64,000 nucleotides of DNA, from positions 609,016-673,015 of the forward strand of contig JBAZVH010000001.1 in the NCBI GenBank assembly GCA_041660965.1, read 5' to 3'. The DNA is from Candidatus Gracilibacteria bacterium (GTDB lineage Bacteria > Patescibacteriota > Gracilibacteria > BD1-5 > JAGOOR01). Both the position numbers and the translations under genes were made by a program. Shown piece by piece: positions 10,914 to 19,731 of this stretch. The notes beneath the pieces are model-generated. The model did not search any database. It was given only the letters and a program-made list of their open reading frames with translations, and had not been told where the DNA came from. The stretch's first letter is position 1. The number at the start of each line of letters is the position of its first letter.

Positions 10914-10958
10914 ACCAATTAAACAAATAAAACTCATTAAACGTATTAAACTTTTCCC
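10914..10958 (+). repeat. AAT/TAAA leader repeat before rpsL
   Basis: 'CCAATTAAACAAATAAAACT' leading to 'CGTATTAAACTTTTCCC' directly before the rpsL ATG. It belongs to the same family as the elements at 9697-9722, 36100-36117 and 63128-63160, each ending in a 'TTAAACTTTTCC'-like run. Confidence 0.5.
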
Positions 10959-11372
10959 ATGCCTACCATTCAACAACTTATCCGAAAACCTCGTGTCACG
11001 AAGGTTCGCAAGAGTAAATCTCCTGCCTTGATGATTATCAAAAACAACCTCAAACGAGTCTATGTTCCTATCGCTGGTCCTCAGAGACGAGGAGTCTGTA
11101 CAAAGGTCTACACGATGACGCCAAAAAAGCCAAACTCGGCTCTTCGTAAAGTCGCAAAAGTACGTCTGACGAATGGTTATGAGGTTATCGCTTACATCGG
11201 TGGTGAAGGACACAACCTCCAAGAACACTCAGTAGTGATGATCCGTGGAGGCCGTGTAAAGGATCTTCCGGGTGTGCGATATCATATCGTCCGATGAGTA
11301 CTCGATACCCAATGAGTTGCTAACCGCAAACAATCACGCAGTAATTACGGTGCTAAACGGCCTAAAAAATAA
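10959..11372 (+). CDS. rpsL: 30S ribosomal protein S12
   Basis: 137 aa, a decoding-centre protein and streptomycin target. 'TIQQLIRKPR', 'RRGVCTKVYTMTPKKPNSALRKVAKVRL' and '[30 protein letters not shown]' are almost invariant S12 blocks, and the streptomycin-relevant 'TPKKPNSA' lysine is present. Two TGA glycines occur near the end ('HIVR-G-VLDTQ-G-VANRKQSRS'), where the family has 'HIVRGxLDtxGV'. It is followed by rpsG as usual, but the pair is not attached to rpoC or fusA. Confidence 0.98.
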
Positions 11373-11383
11373 TTCTTTCTCTT

Positions 11384-11827
11384 ATGTTACTCACTCAGAA
11401 ACAAAAATTCGTTAATTACATCATGCAAGGTGGAAAAAAGAAGCTTGCTCAGCAGCTTCTCGAAGACGCTTTTTCTCTTATCAAGGAAAAAGGGAATAAG
11501 GATCCTGAAGCTATCTTTGACAAAGCATTTGAAAACGTGATGCCTCATATCGAGGTTCGACCACGACGTATCGGTGGTGCTATCTTCCAGGTTCCTGGAG
11601 ATGTCGCTCCTCGCCGTCAGCTCTTCCTCGCCTCAAAATGGATCAAGGAATCAGCGCAGTCTAAAAAGGGTACTCCATTTGCGAAAGCTCTTGCTCTCGA
11701 GCTTATTGATGCTTCTCAAGAAACTGGTATTGCTTTCAAAAAGAAAATGGATGTCTACAAAAATGCTGACGCAAATAAAGTGAATGCTCGTTTTGCTCGT
11801 ATGAACACTCCTGGTAATAAAAAATAA
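11384..11827 (+). CDS. rpsG: 30S ribosomal protein S7
   Basis: 147 aa, head-assembly protein of the 30S subunit. The family pattern is clear: 'FVNYIMQGGKKKLAQQLLEDAF', 'NVMPHIEVRPRRIGGAIFQVPGDV' and 'RRQLFLASKWIKESAQSKKG'. No TGA glycine. Starts after CTTTCTCTT, 11 bp after rpsL. Confidence 0.97.
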   Translation: MLLTQKQKFVNYIMQGGKKKLAQQLLEDAFSLIKEKGNKDPEAIFDKAFENVMPHIEVRPRRIGGAIFQVPGDVAPRRQLFLASKWIKESAQSKKGTPFAKALALELIDASQETGIAFKKKMDVYKNADANKVNARFARMNTPGNKK

Positions 11828-11856
11828 AATCATTTCTCATTCTTCATTAATCATAT

Positions 11857-12141
11857 ATGGCACATAAAAAGGCAGTATCCTCCACAAATAACGGTCGCGA
11901 TTCACAATCAAAGCGACGTGGTATAAAAGTATACGCAGGTACCAAGGTTATCCCTGGTAATATCATCGTTCGTCAAAAAGGCAATAAAGTATTTCCTGGT
12001 GTTGGCGTTCTCCAAGGCAAAGATTTCACGCTCCAAGCAACTGCAGAAGGTGTCGTTCGTTTTTATGAAAAAGGACGCACTCGATTTGACGGAAAGCAAG
12101 TGCGTTCCACCTTTGTGACTGTTGATGCAGTTTCTGTTTAG
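11857..12141 (+). CDS. rpmA: 50S ribosomal protein L27
   Basis: 94 aa; the L27 N-terminus reaches the peptidyl-transferase centre. 'MAHKKAVSSTNNGRDSQSKRRGIKVYAGTKV' fits 'MAhkKa.gSt.NGRdS.aKRlGvK.fgGq.V', and 'GNIIVRQKGNKVFPGVGVLQGKDFTLQA' is the conserved core. It lacks a Firmicutes-type cleavable N-terminal extension. L21 (rplU), its usual partner, is not adjacent; the gene instead closes this ribosomal block before a strong terminator. Confidence 0.96.
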   Translation: MAHKKAVSSTNNGRDSQSKRRGIKVYAGTKVIPGNIIVRQKGNKVFPGVGVLQGKDFTLQATAEGVVRFYEKGRTRFDGKQVRSTFVTVDAVSV

Positions 12142-12160
12142 TATAAAGCATGTTTGATAT

Positions 12161-12192
12161 ATACTCTTCCATTTTTGGAAGGGTATTTTTTT
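12161..12192 (+). terminator. Rho-independent terminator of the ribosomal block
   Basis: A 10-bp stem (ATACTCTTCC / GGAAGGGTAT, one G-T pair) with loop ATTTTT is followed by a run of seven T. It lies 19 bp after the rpmA stop. Confidence 0.85.
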
Positions 12193-12235
12193 GCAAAAAA
12201 GTTGTTTTCTTGGTGTATTTCTATACTATCAGAGC

Positions 12236-13234
12236 ATGTTGTTTCATCTCAAAAAAATCTTTTTATCACACCGATTGTTTTGTCTTTGTGCTCTGTATTG
12301 TATATTGTGTACTTTTTGAAGTGTGTTTGGATACACGACTGATGCTACTACAACCCAACAAGCGATACGATTTACACAACTTATTGAGAGAAAATTGGCT
12401 ACGTTCCCGACGGATCGTGCCGAAAAACTCAAACTCCTTGTTCATACGAAATTGGTAGAACTACAAAATGTGATGATATCCTCAAATACTGCAGAATCAC
12501 TTCAAAAAAATGCACTCTACGAATCTGTTCGGAGACAATTATTCACTGACTCTTTTGACACATCAGAGGCGATATTTGATGATGGAGTGGGGGCTATCTG
12601 GACCCATGCACCAAAGGGGTTTGGAATTCTCTACAATCCTATCTCTACACCTACAATTGGTTCGCTCGCTTCCGGTACAAAAAATACACTCGTAAATGGT
12701 TCTTATTTTTCTCGTCAAGAGGATACCAAATATCATTCTGGACTCCTCTGGATCGGTGGTGTGCTTTGGTCGGATATGATCTATGATGACAGTCACATTA
12801 CCCATATAGTTTGCCTTGATACGAAACAGCAAATTTCTTTTTGGTTGAATAGTGTCTACTTTGATGGTCTTCTCAATACTTGTGAACTCGCTTTTCAAGG
12901 AGGCCCGATGATTTATTCGTCTCGAGAGGGGATCATCGAACAACATCTCGAATCGAGAACGTATATGGGAAGTCCTCATAATCGTACCATTATGGTGTTA
13001 TTTGAGAAAAATGGAATACAAAACCTCTGGTTCCTCACCCTCATAAAACCAGAAACACTCGCTGAAGTACGCGATACTGTGCTCCGAGAGTCTCGTTTCC
13101 GTGGTGAATATGACACTCTTACTGTCTTTAATCTCGATGGGGGAAGTTCGGTGGCACACCGCAACCCAGATCATCCTGAGCTGAATTTTGGGAGCAGAAA
13201 AGCATTGCCAGTGGTATTTGAAATCTATAAATAA
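12236..13234 (+). CDS. Secreted phosphodiester glycosidase (NAGPA/DUF2233) family protein
   Basis: 332 aa. I start at ATG 12236, which gives a signal peptide (basic 'LKKIFLSHR', then a Cys/Leu-rich hydrophobic core) that crosses one TGA glycine at 12317; later starts would lose it. The body shows the family's marks: 'LVNGSYFS' (usually NGGFF), 'AFQGGPMIY' and the catalytic-region 'FNLDGGSS' near the end. Members (Pfam PF09992) cleave sugar phosphodiesters, for example GlcNAc-1-P diesters, in the envelope. The exact substrate is unknown. A peptidase gene follows after 6 bp. Family call is good, function inferred. Confidence 0.8.
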
Positions 13235-13240
13235 TTTTTT

Positions 13241-14437
13241 ATGTCTCCTTCTTCTCTTATTCTCGAGCGTTATGCTGATGTCCTCATAAATTTTGCTCTC
13301 GGTAATGGTACCGGAATCAAGCCAGGTGATGTCGTACTCCTTTCTGTGCCCGAATGTGCACGTTCGATTCTCAAACCCCTCCATGACACTGTTTTGCAGG
13401 CAGGGGGGCATCCTGTGGTAGAGATTGTGCCTGATGGGCTGCAACGTTCGTTTTTTCAGCATGCGAATGTATCACAGCTTCTCTACCGTCCGATGAAGAG
13501 ATTACTCGGTACCGTAGAAGATATCGATCACCGTCTCTTTATCATAGCCGAGGAAGAAAAATATGAGCTTTTCGGTATTGATGGAGAGCATATAATGAAA
13601 CGATTTGCCACGATTAAACCCTATCGTGAAGCTCTGAATAATAAAGAAAATCAAGGGAAGCTCACATGGACGCTGGGGATGTACGGAACACAGGCGATGG
13701 CAGCTTTTGCGGGTATGAGCTTAGAGGAATACTGGGATCAGATTATTTATGCTTGTTTCTTGGACGATGAGCATCCTATTCAGCGCTGGCAAGAAGTCAC
13801 TGAGACACTTCATATGCTCACAGAAAAACTCAATCTTCTTCAAATTCAATCCGTGCATGTCCTGGGTGAGGATGTGGATCTTACGGTAAAAGTTGGTAGT
13901 GATCGAAAGTGGCTCGCAGGTCGTGGATGCAATATCCCGAGTTTTGAAGTCTTCACCAGTCCTGACTGGCGTGGTACGAATGGGTGGATACGATTTAATA
14001 TGCCACTTTCGTATCAAGGCAGTATTATCCGTGGTATAGAATTACGATTTCAGGATGGACTCGTGATTGAGTCGAAGGCAACTGAAAATGAAGCCCTCCT
14101 CAAACAGATGATTGCTCAAAAAGATGCGAATAAAGCAGGGGAATTTTCTCTTACGGATTCCAGATTATCTAGAATTACCAAATTTATGGGTGAGACACTG
14201 TATGATGAAAATGTTGGGTGACCATTTGGTAATACGCACCTTGCTCTCTGAATGGCGTACAAGGACGCATTTACAGGTGATATTGCCAATACTTCAAAAG
14301 AAGAATGGATTGATCGAGGATACAACGATAGTGTCGTTCATACAGACATTATGAGTACGACCGATCGCACTGTCACAGCTACTCTCCTAGATGGTTCCCA
14401 GAAAATTATTTATGAGAAGGGGCAGTTTGTGATATAA
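13241..14437 (+). CDS. Aminopeptidase, peptidase family M29
   Basis: 398 aa metallo-aminopeptidase of the AmpS/PepS/AmpT family, which uses two Co/Zn ions. N-terminal 'LERYADVLINFALGNGTGIKPGDVVLL' matches the M29 start. Metal-binding and catalytic blocks follow: 'GRGCNIPSFEVFTSPD', then 'GNTHLALGMAYKDAF' and 'SVVHTDIM' at the C-terminus. Two TGA glycines (14219 and 14249) lie in 'VG-G-PFGNTHLAL-G-MAY'. Likely cytoplasmic peptide turnover. Starts 6 bp after the previous gene, probably the same transcript. Confidence 0.92.
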
Positions 14438-14461
14438 CACTGATTCCGTCATTCCAGCCAA

Positions 14462-14618
14462 GTCCCGATATATCGGGACGCGAGGTGGAATCTTTCGTCA
14501 TCCTGTCCGCCTAGACGGACTGTTTCAGGATCCAGATCATAAAACTATTCCAATTCCTGGCTGCACTTTGTACTTTTGGTGCCAAAAGTACCAAAAGCAT
14601 TTAAGACAGCAAAACTCG
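14462..14618. repeat. Composite palindromic repeat region between the M29 and methyltransferase genes
   Basis: Three perfect or near-perfect palindromes are stacked here: GTCCCGATATATCGGGAC (14462-14479), GTCCGCCTAGACGGAC (14505-14520) and a 22-nt palindrome starting GTACTTTTGG (14570-14591). The last is followed by a tail 'AGCATTTAAGACAGCAAAAC' that recurs, diverged, at 56581-56605. The whole 14438-14717 gap contains no gene that I can support. Confidence 0.7.
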
Positions 14619-14717
14619 CTATAGACTGAATTCAAGAATATACTTGATTCATCCCGCTCAGACAGTTGCTGTCCTAAAAACCCTTTTCTGTTTGTGTTGA
14701 TGGGGGGCATTGGACCA

Positions 14718-15428
14718 CTATGTCTTTATCACCATTATCCCATCATCCGGATCGGTCTGAATCACTTCATACTTTACGCACAGTGAATCCAGATATTCAT
14801 AAAAACCATCCATTTTCCAGCGATATTTGATGACATCATCGATGATGATGATCCCTCCAGGACTGAGGAGTGGTACTGAGAGATCATAAAATTCTCGTGT
14901 CATACGAAAGGCCCCATCGATAAAGATGACTTCGAATGTTTTTTTTGGGATGTTGAGCGTGCTTTTTGGTTTTTTGCACTGTGCTTCTGGATTTCCTGTC
15001 TGAAAATAGGGAAGGACTTCTCTTGCATCTCAAAAATACACTGAGAAACTTCCGATTGTCTCTTGAAAAATATCGGAAGTGACTTTTCGTCCAAAATCGG
15101 CTGGAATTCCTTCTTGAATTTCCTGGTTTTGTAGTTTGGAGAATGTAGCAAGATTGTAGCGCAATTCTTCGAATGCATGGCGAGAAAATTCCACACTCGT
15201 GATATGGGATTTCGGGTGTCACAGAGCGAATATCATCGTCGAAAAACCATTTGCTGGGCCTATTTCCAGGATATTTTTTATATCTATTCCTTCCATATTT
15301 TGCAGAATTCCTTGCGCTGTACTCCAGGATATATTTGGCACTGAGCGTTTTTCTCAAGAGATTTTCATACTTTTGAGAAAATTCTGTAGTACTGGTGTGA
15401 GATGTGTAATAAGGGGAGTTTCCGGCAT
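14718..15428 (-). CDS. Class I SAM-dependent methyltransferase (O-methyltransferase-like)
   Basis: 236 aa. Motif I is 'ILEIGPANGFSTM' and the post-motif acidic region is 'VIFIDGAFR'; then 'PLLSPGGIIIIDDV' is the typical motif V/VI segment of CmoB/catechol-O-methyltransferase-like enzymes. Several TGA codons encode Gly, for example the start of 'GSFSVYFGDAREVLPYF'. Standard code would split it into fragments. Substrate not predictable. It is isolated on the minus strand and convergent with the M29 gene across a repeat-rich gap. Confidence 0.82.
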
Positions 15429-15469
15429 AAATATTTGCAATTCAGTACTTTATTTGATAGACTATACAT

Positions 15470-16126
15470 ATGAACACATTTGTCAAAAATAAGACAGGAT
15501 CTGACAATGCCCTCGAAGATTATTTTCTCGAACTCCTTATCGAAAAGAAGGTGATTGATCGGGAAATCCGAGAAGTGCTGGATGTGGTAGAAAAAAGCTC
15601 TCTTCATCGCGACTATAAATCACGTCTCAAAATCATACTTTTTGGACATGAAAATCTCTATTTTCAAAATTGGGGGACTCTGCAAGATGGTCTCTTGGAT
15701 GTGATAAAGACTGGTGAAATACGTGATAAAACGAATGAAGAGCAGGGAGTTATTATTGATATTATTCTCTGACTGGTCGAGAAAATATTTGATATTCCCG
15801 ATGAACACATGCATTCTTTTGTGATCTTGGAAGATCGTGAGGATGTGGAGCATTCACTGATTATACTGATGAAGCGGATGCTGGATCATCTTGAAGTGGG
15901 CTTGACTGAGCTCATTGCACAAAGTCCTCATCTTATTCATCCTATAGAAGAACAACCACATTCTGAGTATATACTCCTTGAAAAAAATCTTCATACACTT
16001 CCACATGTTTTTTTGGAGACTGAAAAAGATCGTATTGCGGCTATCAAAAATAGTGTTCAAGAACTCCATAAAAAGTTTATTCTTCAAAAAGATACAGGAG
16101 AAGGTTCTATCTTTTCAGAACTCTAG
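15470..16126 (+). CDS. Hypothetical protein (218 aa)
   Basis: I do not recognise a family. The protein is acidic and largely helical in appearance, with heptad-like stretches at residues 20-50 and in the C-terminal third, no signal peptide and no cysteine motifs. One TGA Gly at 15770 joins two standard-code ORFs ('DIIL-G-LVEKIFDI'). It lies between a divergent methyltransferase and murA, 46 bp before murA. Confidence 0.75.
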
Positions 16127-16172
16127 TGGTTGCATATTGCCAAAAAATCTTATTATCATAGCACCAAACACT

Positions 16173-17429
16173 ATGAGTACCTATACTATTACAGGGTGAG
16201 TTGATCTCTCAGGAGAAATCGCGGTAAGTGGCTCAAAAAACGCTGCCTTACCAATGATTGCCTCTACGCTCTTTTTTGAACATGCCGAACTGACGAATGT
16301 CCCGGATATTTCTGATGTCCATCTCCTGTGTGAAATTTTGAAAAGCTTATGATCAAAGGTATCTTTTTCTGATCATATTTTGACCATTGATAATACGAAT
16401 CTCTCTCTTGAAGGTCTTAACCGAGAACTTTTTAAAACAGCTCGTGCGACCTACTATCTTATCCCTCCACTTTTAGCGCGTTTTGGAAATGTTTCACTCC
16501 GATATCCTGGGGGGTGTAGCATCGGAAAACGACCGATTGATGGCATCGTCCAAGGACTCAGAAAATTTTGATACGAAAATTCACAGATTGATGATATGCT
16601 CTCGTTTTCAGGGCATGATAATGGAGAAGCAATAGCGGTTAATGCGTATTTTTCTGTGGGAAGCACTATCGTCCTTCTTCTCTCAGCTCTCGCTCGTACT
16701 CAGACAACCACCATTCAGCTGGCTGCCTATGAACCACATGTGATGAATATAATCGATGTCTTGCGTCTCGCGGGGGCGCATATTGCTCTCCGATATGATC
16801 ATACTATCATTATCACACCTGCACCGCTTGCTTCGCAGATGTCATGAGAAGTCGTAGGGGATTATATTGTTTCAGGTACTTTGGCAGTTATCGGAGCTCT
16901 GACAGCACGAGACTATATCGATATTCATCGGGCTCGTATCGCTGATCTCACAGCATTTCTTTTTGTTATCGCTAAAATGGGTGTCCGATATGAAGTTATC
17001 TGAGAGACACTACGTGTGTATCGAACAAAAACATTGAAATCAACTGAATTGCAGACAAACATCTATCCTGGTTTTCCGACTGATCTCCAGTCTCCCGCGA
17101 GCATTCTCATGACGCAGGCAGATGGGATGAGCCGTATTCATGAAGTACTTTTTGAAGGCCGACTGAATTGGCTCGTTGAACTCGAAAAAATGCGATGACA
17201 TATTGCTCTTCTCAATCCACACGAGGCACTCGTTTTTGGGAAGACTCCGCTTCGTGGAACACAGGTATCAAGCTGGGATTTACGTTCCGGTGCAGCGATG
17301 CTCATAGCAGGCATGATCGCAGAAGGAGAGACTATACTCGAAAATGTCTCTCATATCGAACGTGGATACGAAAGTTTTGCAGCAGGGCTACGAAGCATTG
17401 GTGCAAAAATAGAGAAAAATAATCTTTAG
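16173..17429 (+). CDS. murA: UDP-N-acetylglucosamine 1-carboxyvinyltransferase
   Basis: 418 aa, first committed enzyme of peptidoglycan synthesis: transfers enolpyruvate from PEP to UDP-GlcNAc. 'GSKNAALPMIAST' is the N-terminal family motif. The catalytic cysteine is present in 'YPGGCSIGKRPIDGI' (E. coli C115), so the enzyme should be fosfomycin-sensitive. 'FPTDLQSPASILMTQADG' and 'HIERGYESF' match the C-terminal half. Six in-frame TGA glycines break it into short pieces in the standard code. Its presence argues for a peptidoglycan wall. Confidence 0.96.
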
Positions 17430-17431
17430 AT

Positions 17432-17638
17432 TTATTTTTTCTCTTGTTGCTGATAGATGAGACGTTTTCCTTCTACGATTGTGCGGAAATCGGCGACCTT
17501 AAGTTTGCCAGTAAAAGCCATTCTCCATCCTTTCCATCCACTCATTTCACGAGCGAAGGCCATTTTCCGGTCATCATCCAACAAGCCAAATTGTTGACTT
17601 GTTTTTGAGAGAATATCTTTGACAGAGGAGGAGGACAT
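17432..17638 (-). CDS. Small hypothetical protein (68 aa)
   Basis: A short, charged, soluble-looking protein ('SVKDILSKTSQQFGLLDDDRKMAFAREM') ending two bases from the murA stop in convergent orientation. No family recognised. Support is only an intact frame with a TAA stop and a composition like that of neighbours. Confidence 0.5.
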   Translation of the reverse strand: MSSSSVKDILSKTSQQFGLLDDDRKMAFAREMSGWKGWRMAFTGKLKVADFRTIVEGKRLIYQQQEKK

Positions 17639-17733
17639 GGGAAGTATTAAGTAGTAAAATGGATGAAGAAAGAGTTGTAGGATTGTGAGAACAGAGCTTC
17701 TGGGAAAATACAGCCAGGAGGTTCGACAAGGTT

Positions 17734-18750
17734 TTATTGTTTTTCCATTAATTCCGTATTTTTGATACCGAGCATAAAATAAGGATTATCCGAATCTGCC
17801 CTTTTCATAATCACCCAATAAGGTTTATTGAGTAAAAAATTAGCGGGTTGTGGTGTTTTTCCCCGTGGGCCTGCGCTTACTTCTAGACCTATTATTACTG
17901 CTTCATTTTCCACTTTTGCACCCCTTTCATCCATATTAAATTTGATATTTTCAAACATTTGAGATATCTCATACCCCTCAAATCCATTATTCCTCAATAA
18001 TTTATGTAAAAATTCTTCATAATCTCTATGATAATCGAGTGTTAATTTTGGAGCCTCAAAGGAATTTATATAATAATTTTCATAAAATGATGTAAAATCA
18101 CCTTTTTTTATTGCAAGAGCTATCGCATCTGGATCGGTCATATCATATCATTTCGCTAAAATGAGCTGGTCATTAGCATCTTTTAGTGTTAATGCGATGA
18201 TGAATTTGTCATCATTATCATAATTAATAATTCTTAAATTCTCGTATTGATCCCTACTCCCTAAATGAAATCCGCTTACTTTTTGGTTCTCAAATAATAC
18301 ATCTTTTTTCGTAAAAGGTATTTTGTATTGCACTTCTTTCAAGAAGTATGCATAAGAAATAATGTCCAATGGGAATAACTGTATTTCTAAATCCTTAAAA
18401 CTTTTGCTGGGGAATTTTTTCCTAGATTCTTTGTTGATAGTATCAACGGTTGTTTGGCCGTATCCGCTTTTTATATAGTAGCTTTTATCGTCCAAATCAT
18501 TTTTAGTGAATATTGGATTATTAAACTTTTCTGCCATTTTTAAGGCAATCTTATCGTCAGTATTCAGTTGTAGTTTTTCATGTAAAATATTTTCATTGAG
18601 CTCATTCCAAGCTAAGTTCATTGCTCAGCCCCAAACATAATTTCCATTGTATTCGCTTCCAAGGTAGTTACTATCGGTGTTAGCATGAGTACACCCCGTC
18701 AATAAAAATCCGGCTGCGATAACTGGCATTAAAAATAATAGTTTTTTCAT
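17734..18750 (-). CDS. Lipoprotein with serpin-like C-terminal region (tentative)
   Basis: 338 aa. The start at 18750 gives a lipoprotein signal: 'MKKLLFLMPVIAAG' then lipobox 'LLTGC'. Two TGA glycines (18625 and 18148) link the pieces. The C-terminal third has a serpin-like pattern: 'NIKFNMDERGAKVENEAVIIG' resembles the serpin hinge 'vdEeGteAaAaT', and 'FLLNKPYWVIMKR...MLGIKN' resembles 'F.adrPFlf.Ir...ilFmGrv'. If correct it is a surface protease inhibitor. The N-terminal half ('GGAMNLAWNELNENI') I cannot place. The serpin assignment is by eye and weak. Confidence 0.65.
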
Positions 18751-18837
18751 GATTTCGTGTTCAAGAATGAAAATAGTCTATGACTTTTCATTATTTATGC
18801 AATATAATTCACTCGATAATTTATTTCATAATTCTAT

Positions 18838-19722
18838 TTATTTAATATATTTCATTCCAATCAAATTAAAGATTGTATCGAAATTTGTAATCAGTTCTTT
18901 TGTGCCGTTTTTATGTATTGCACATATTGAATGAAAGGACACCATGGGAATATTGGAATTATTCATGACTCTTGGCCTTGGTTCTATAGTGAAGGCCATG
19001 CCGTTTTTTACGATTTGGTCTTCGGAAGCTCGTATATATATCCTTTTTTCACTTATCATTTTTTGTATCTCATCATGATCCCCACGTTTGAGTATTTTTT
19101 GTTCTTGTTCGGTCATATCTTCCATAATGAAAGGAATCGTGTGCCCTACATCATCTGCAGTTGAGGGACTAGTTTTGCACTCGATTTCATTGTTAAGATG
19201 ATGCGAAGTGATTAACCCCTTCATATATTGCGCAATTTCAGAAAATGTAAGCCCTGGTTCCACGTAATCAAATACTTGTCTAACAATCTCATGACATACA
19301 ATCAGATGATTGATGATTTCTTGTTTTTCTCCAAAGTAAATCGTAATCCCAAAATCCCCAATTATACCCGTTTCTCTATCTATGGGAGAAGCGTAGGCAT
19401 ACATGATACCATTGTTAGTATTGAGTTGAATATTTTTTCGCGGCCATTTATCTTCTGACCTGAGACTCTGATAGTTGAGACGACTTTTTTCTCCATCTTC
19501 ATCGGTTCCAATCAAGATACCAATTCCATAAGGTGGTGGAGAATACCAACCCTCTTTGAAAATGTCATTATTTTTCCGTAGTTCAAAAATCCATCTATCT
19601 CGAATTTCAGCTTCTGACAGTAATAGATTGTTTTTTAGAATTTCCTGAAGCACCTTAAATAAAGATTCTTGAGCGTACTCTCTCGTTTTTTTGCAGATTT
19701 CAATCTTTTGGTCGGAATTCAT
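18838..19722 (-). CDS. Peptidase M24 (methionine aminopeptidase/prolidase-like) protein
   Basis: 294 aa. The C-terminal part resembles the pita-bread fold: 'PSTADDVGHTIPFI' and 'VKNGMAFTIEPRPRV', where E in 'IEP' is a metal ligand in M24. Some ligand positions are not obvious, so activity is uncertain, and the N-terminal half 'WYSPPPYGIGILIGTDEDGEKSRLNYQ' fits the M24 substrate-side sequence. Not one TGA glycine in 294 residues, and it is A/T-rich, unlike neighbours: a possible acquired gene. 9 bp after recA in the same direction. Confidence 0.7.
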   Translation of the reverse strand: MNSDQKIEICKKTREYAQESLFKVLQEILKNNLLLSEAEIRDRWIFELRKNNDIFKEGWYSPPPYGIGILIGTDEDGEKSRLNYQSLRSEDKWPRKNIQLNTNNGIMYAYASPIDRETGIIGDFGITIYFGEKQEIINHLIVCHEIVRQVFDYVEPGLTFSEIAQYMKGLITSHHLNNEIECKTSPSTADDVGHTIPFIMEDMTEQEQKILKRGDHDEIQKMISEKRIYIRASEDQIVKNGMAFTIEPRPRVMNNSNIPMVSFHSICAIHKNGTKELITNFDTIFNLIGMKYIK

Positions 19723-19731
19723 ATTTTTTCT

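Noticed and set aside
12976..13462. 154-aa minus-strand frame across two plus-strand genes
   Set aside because: Covers parts of two genes with clear family motifs; only a shadow.
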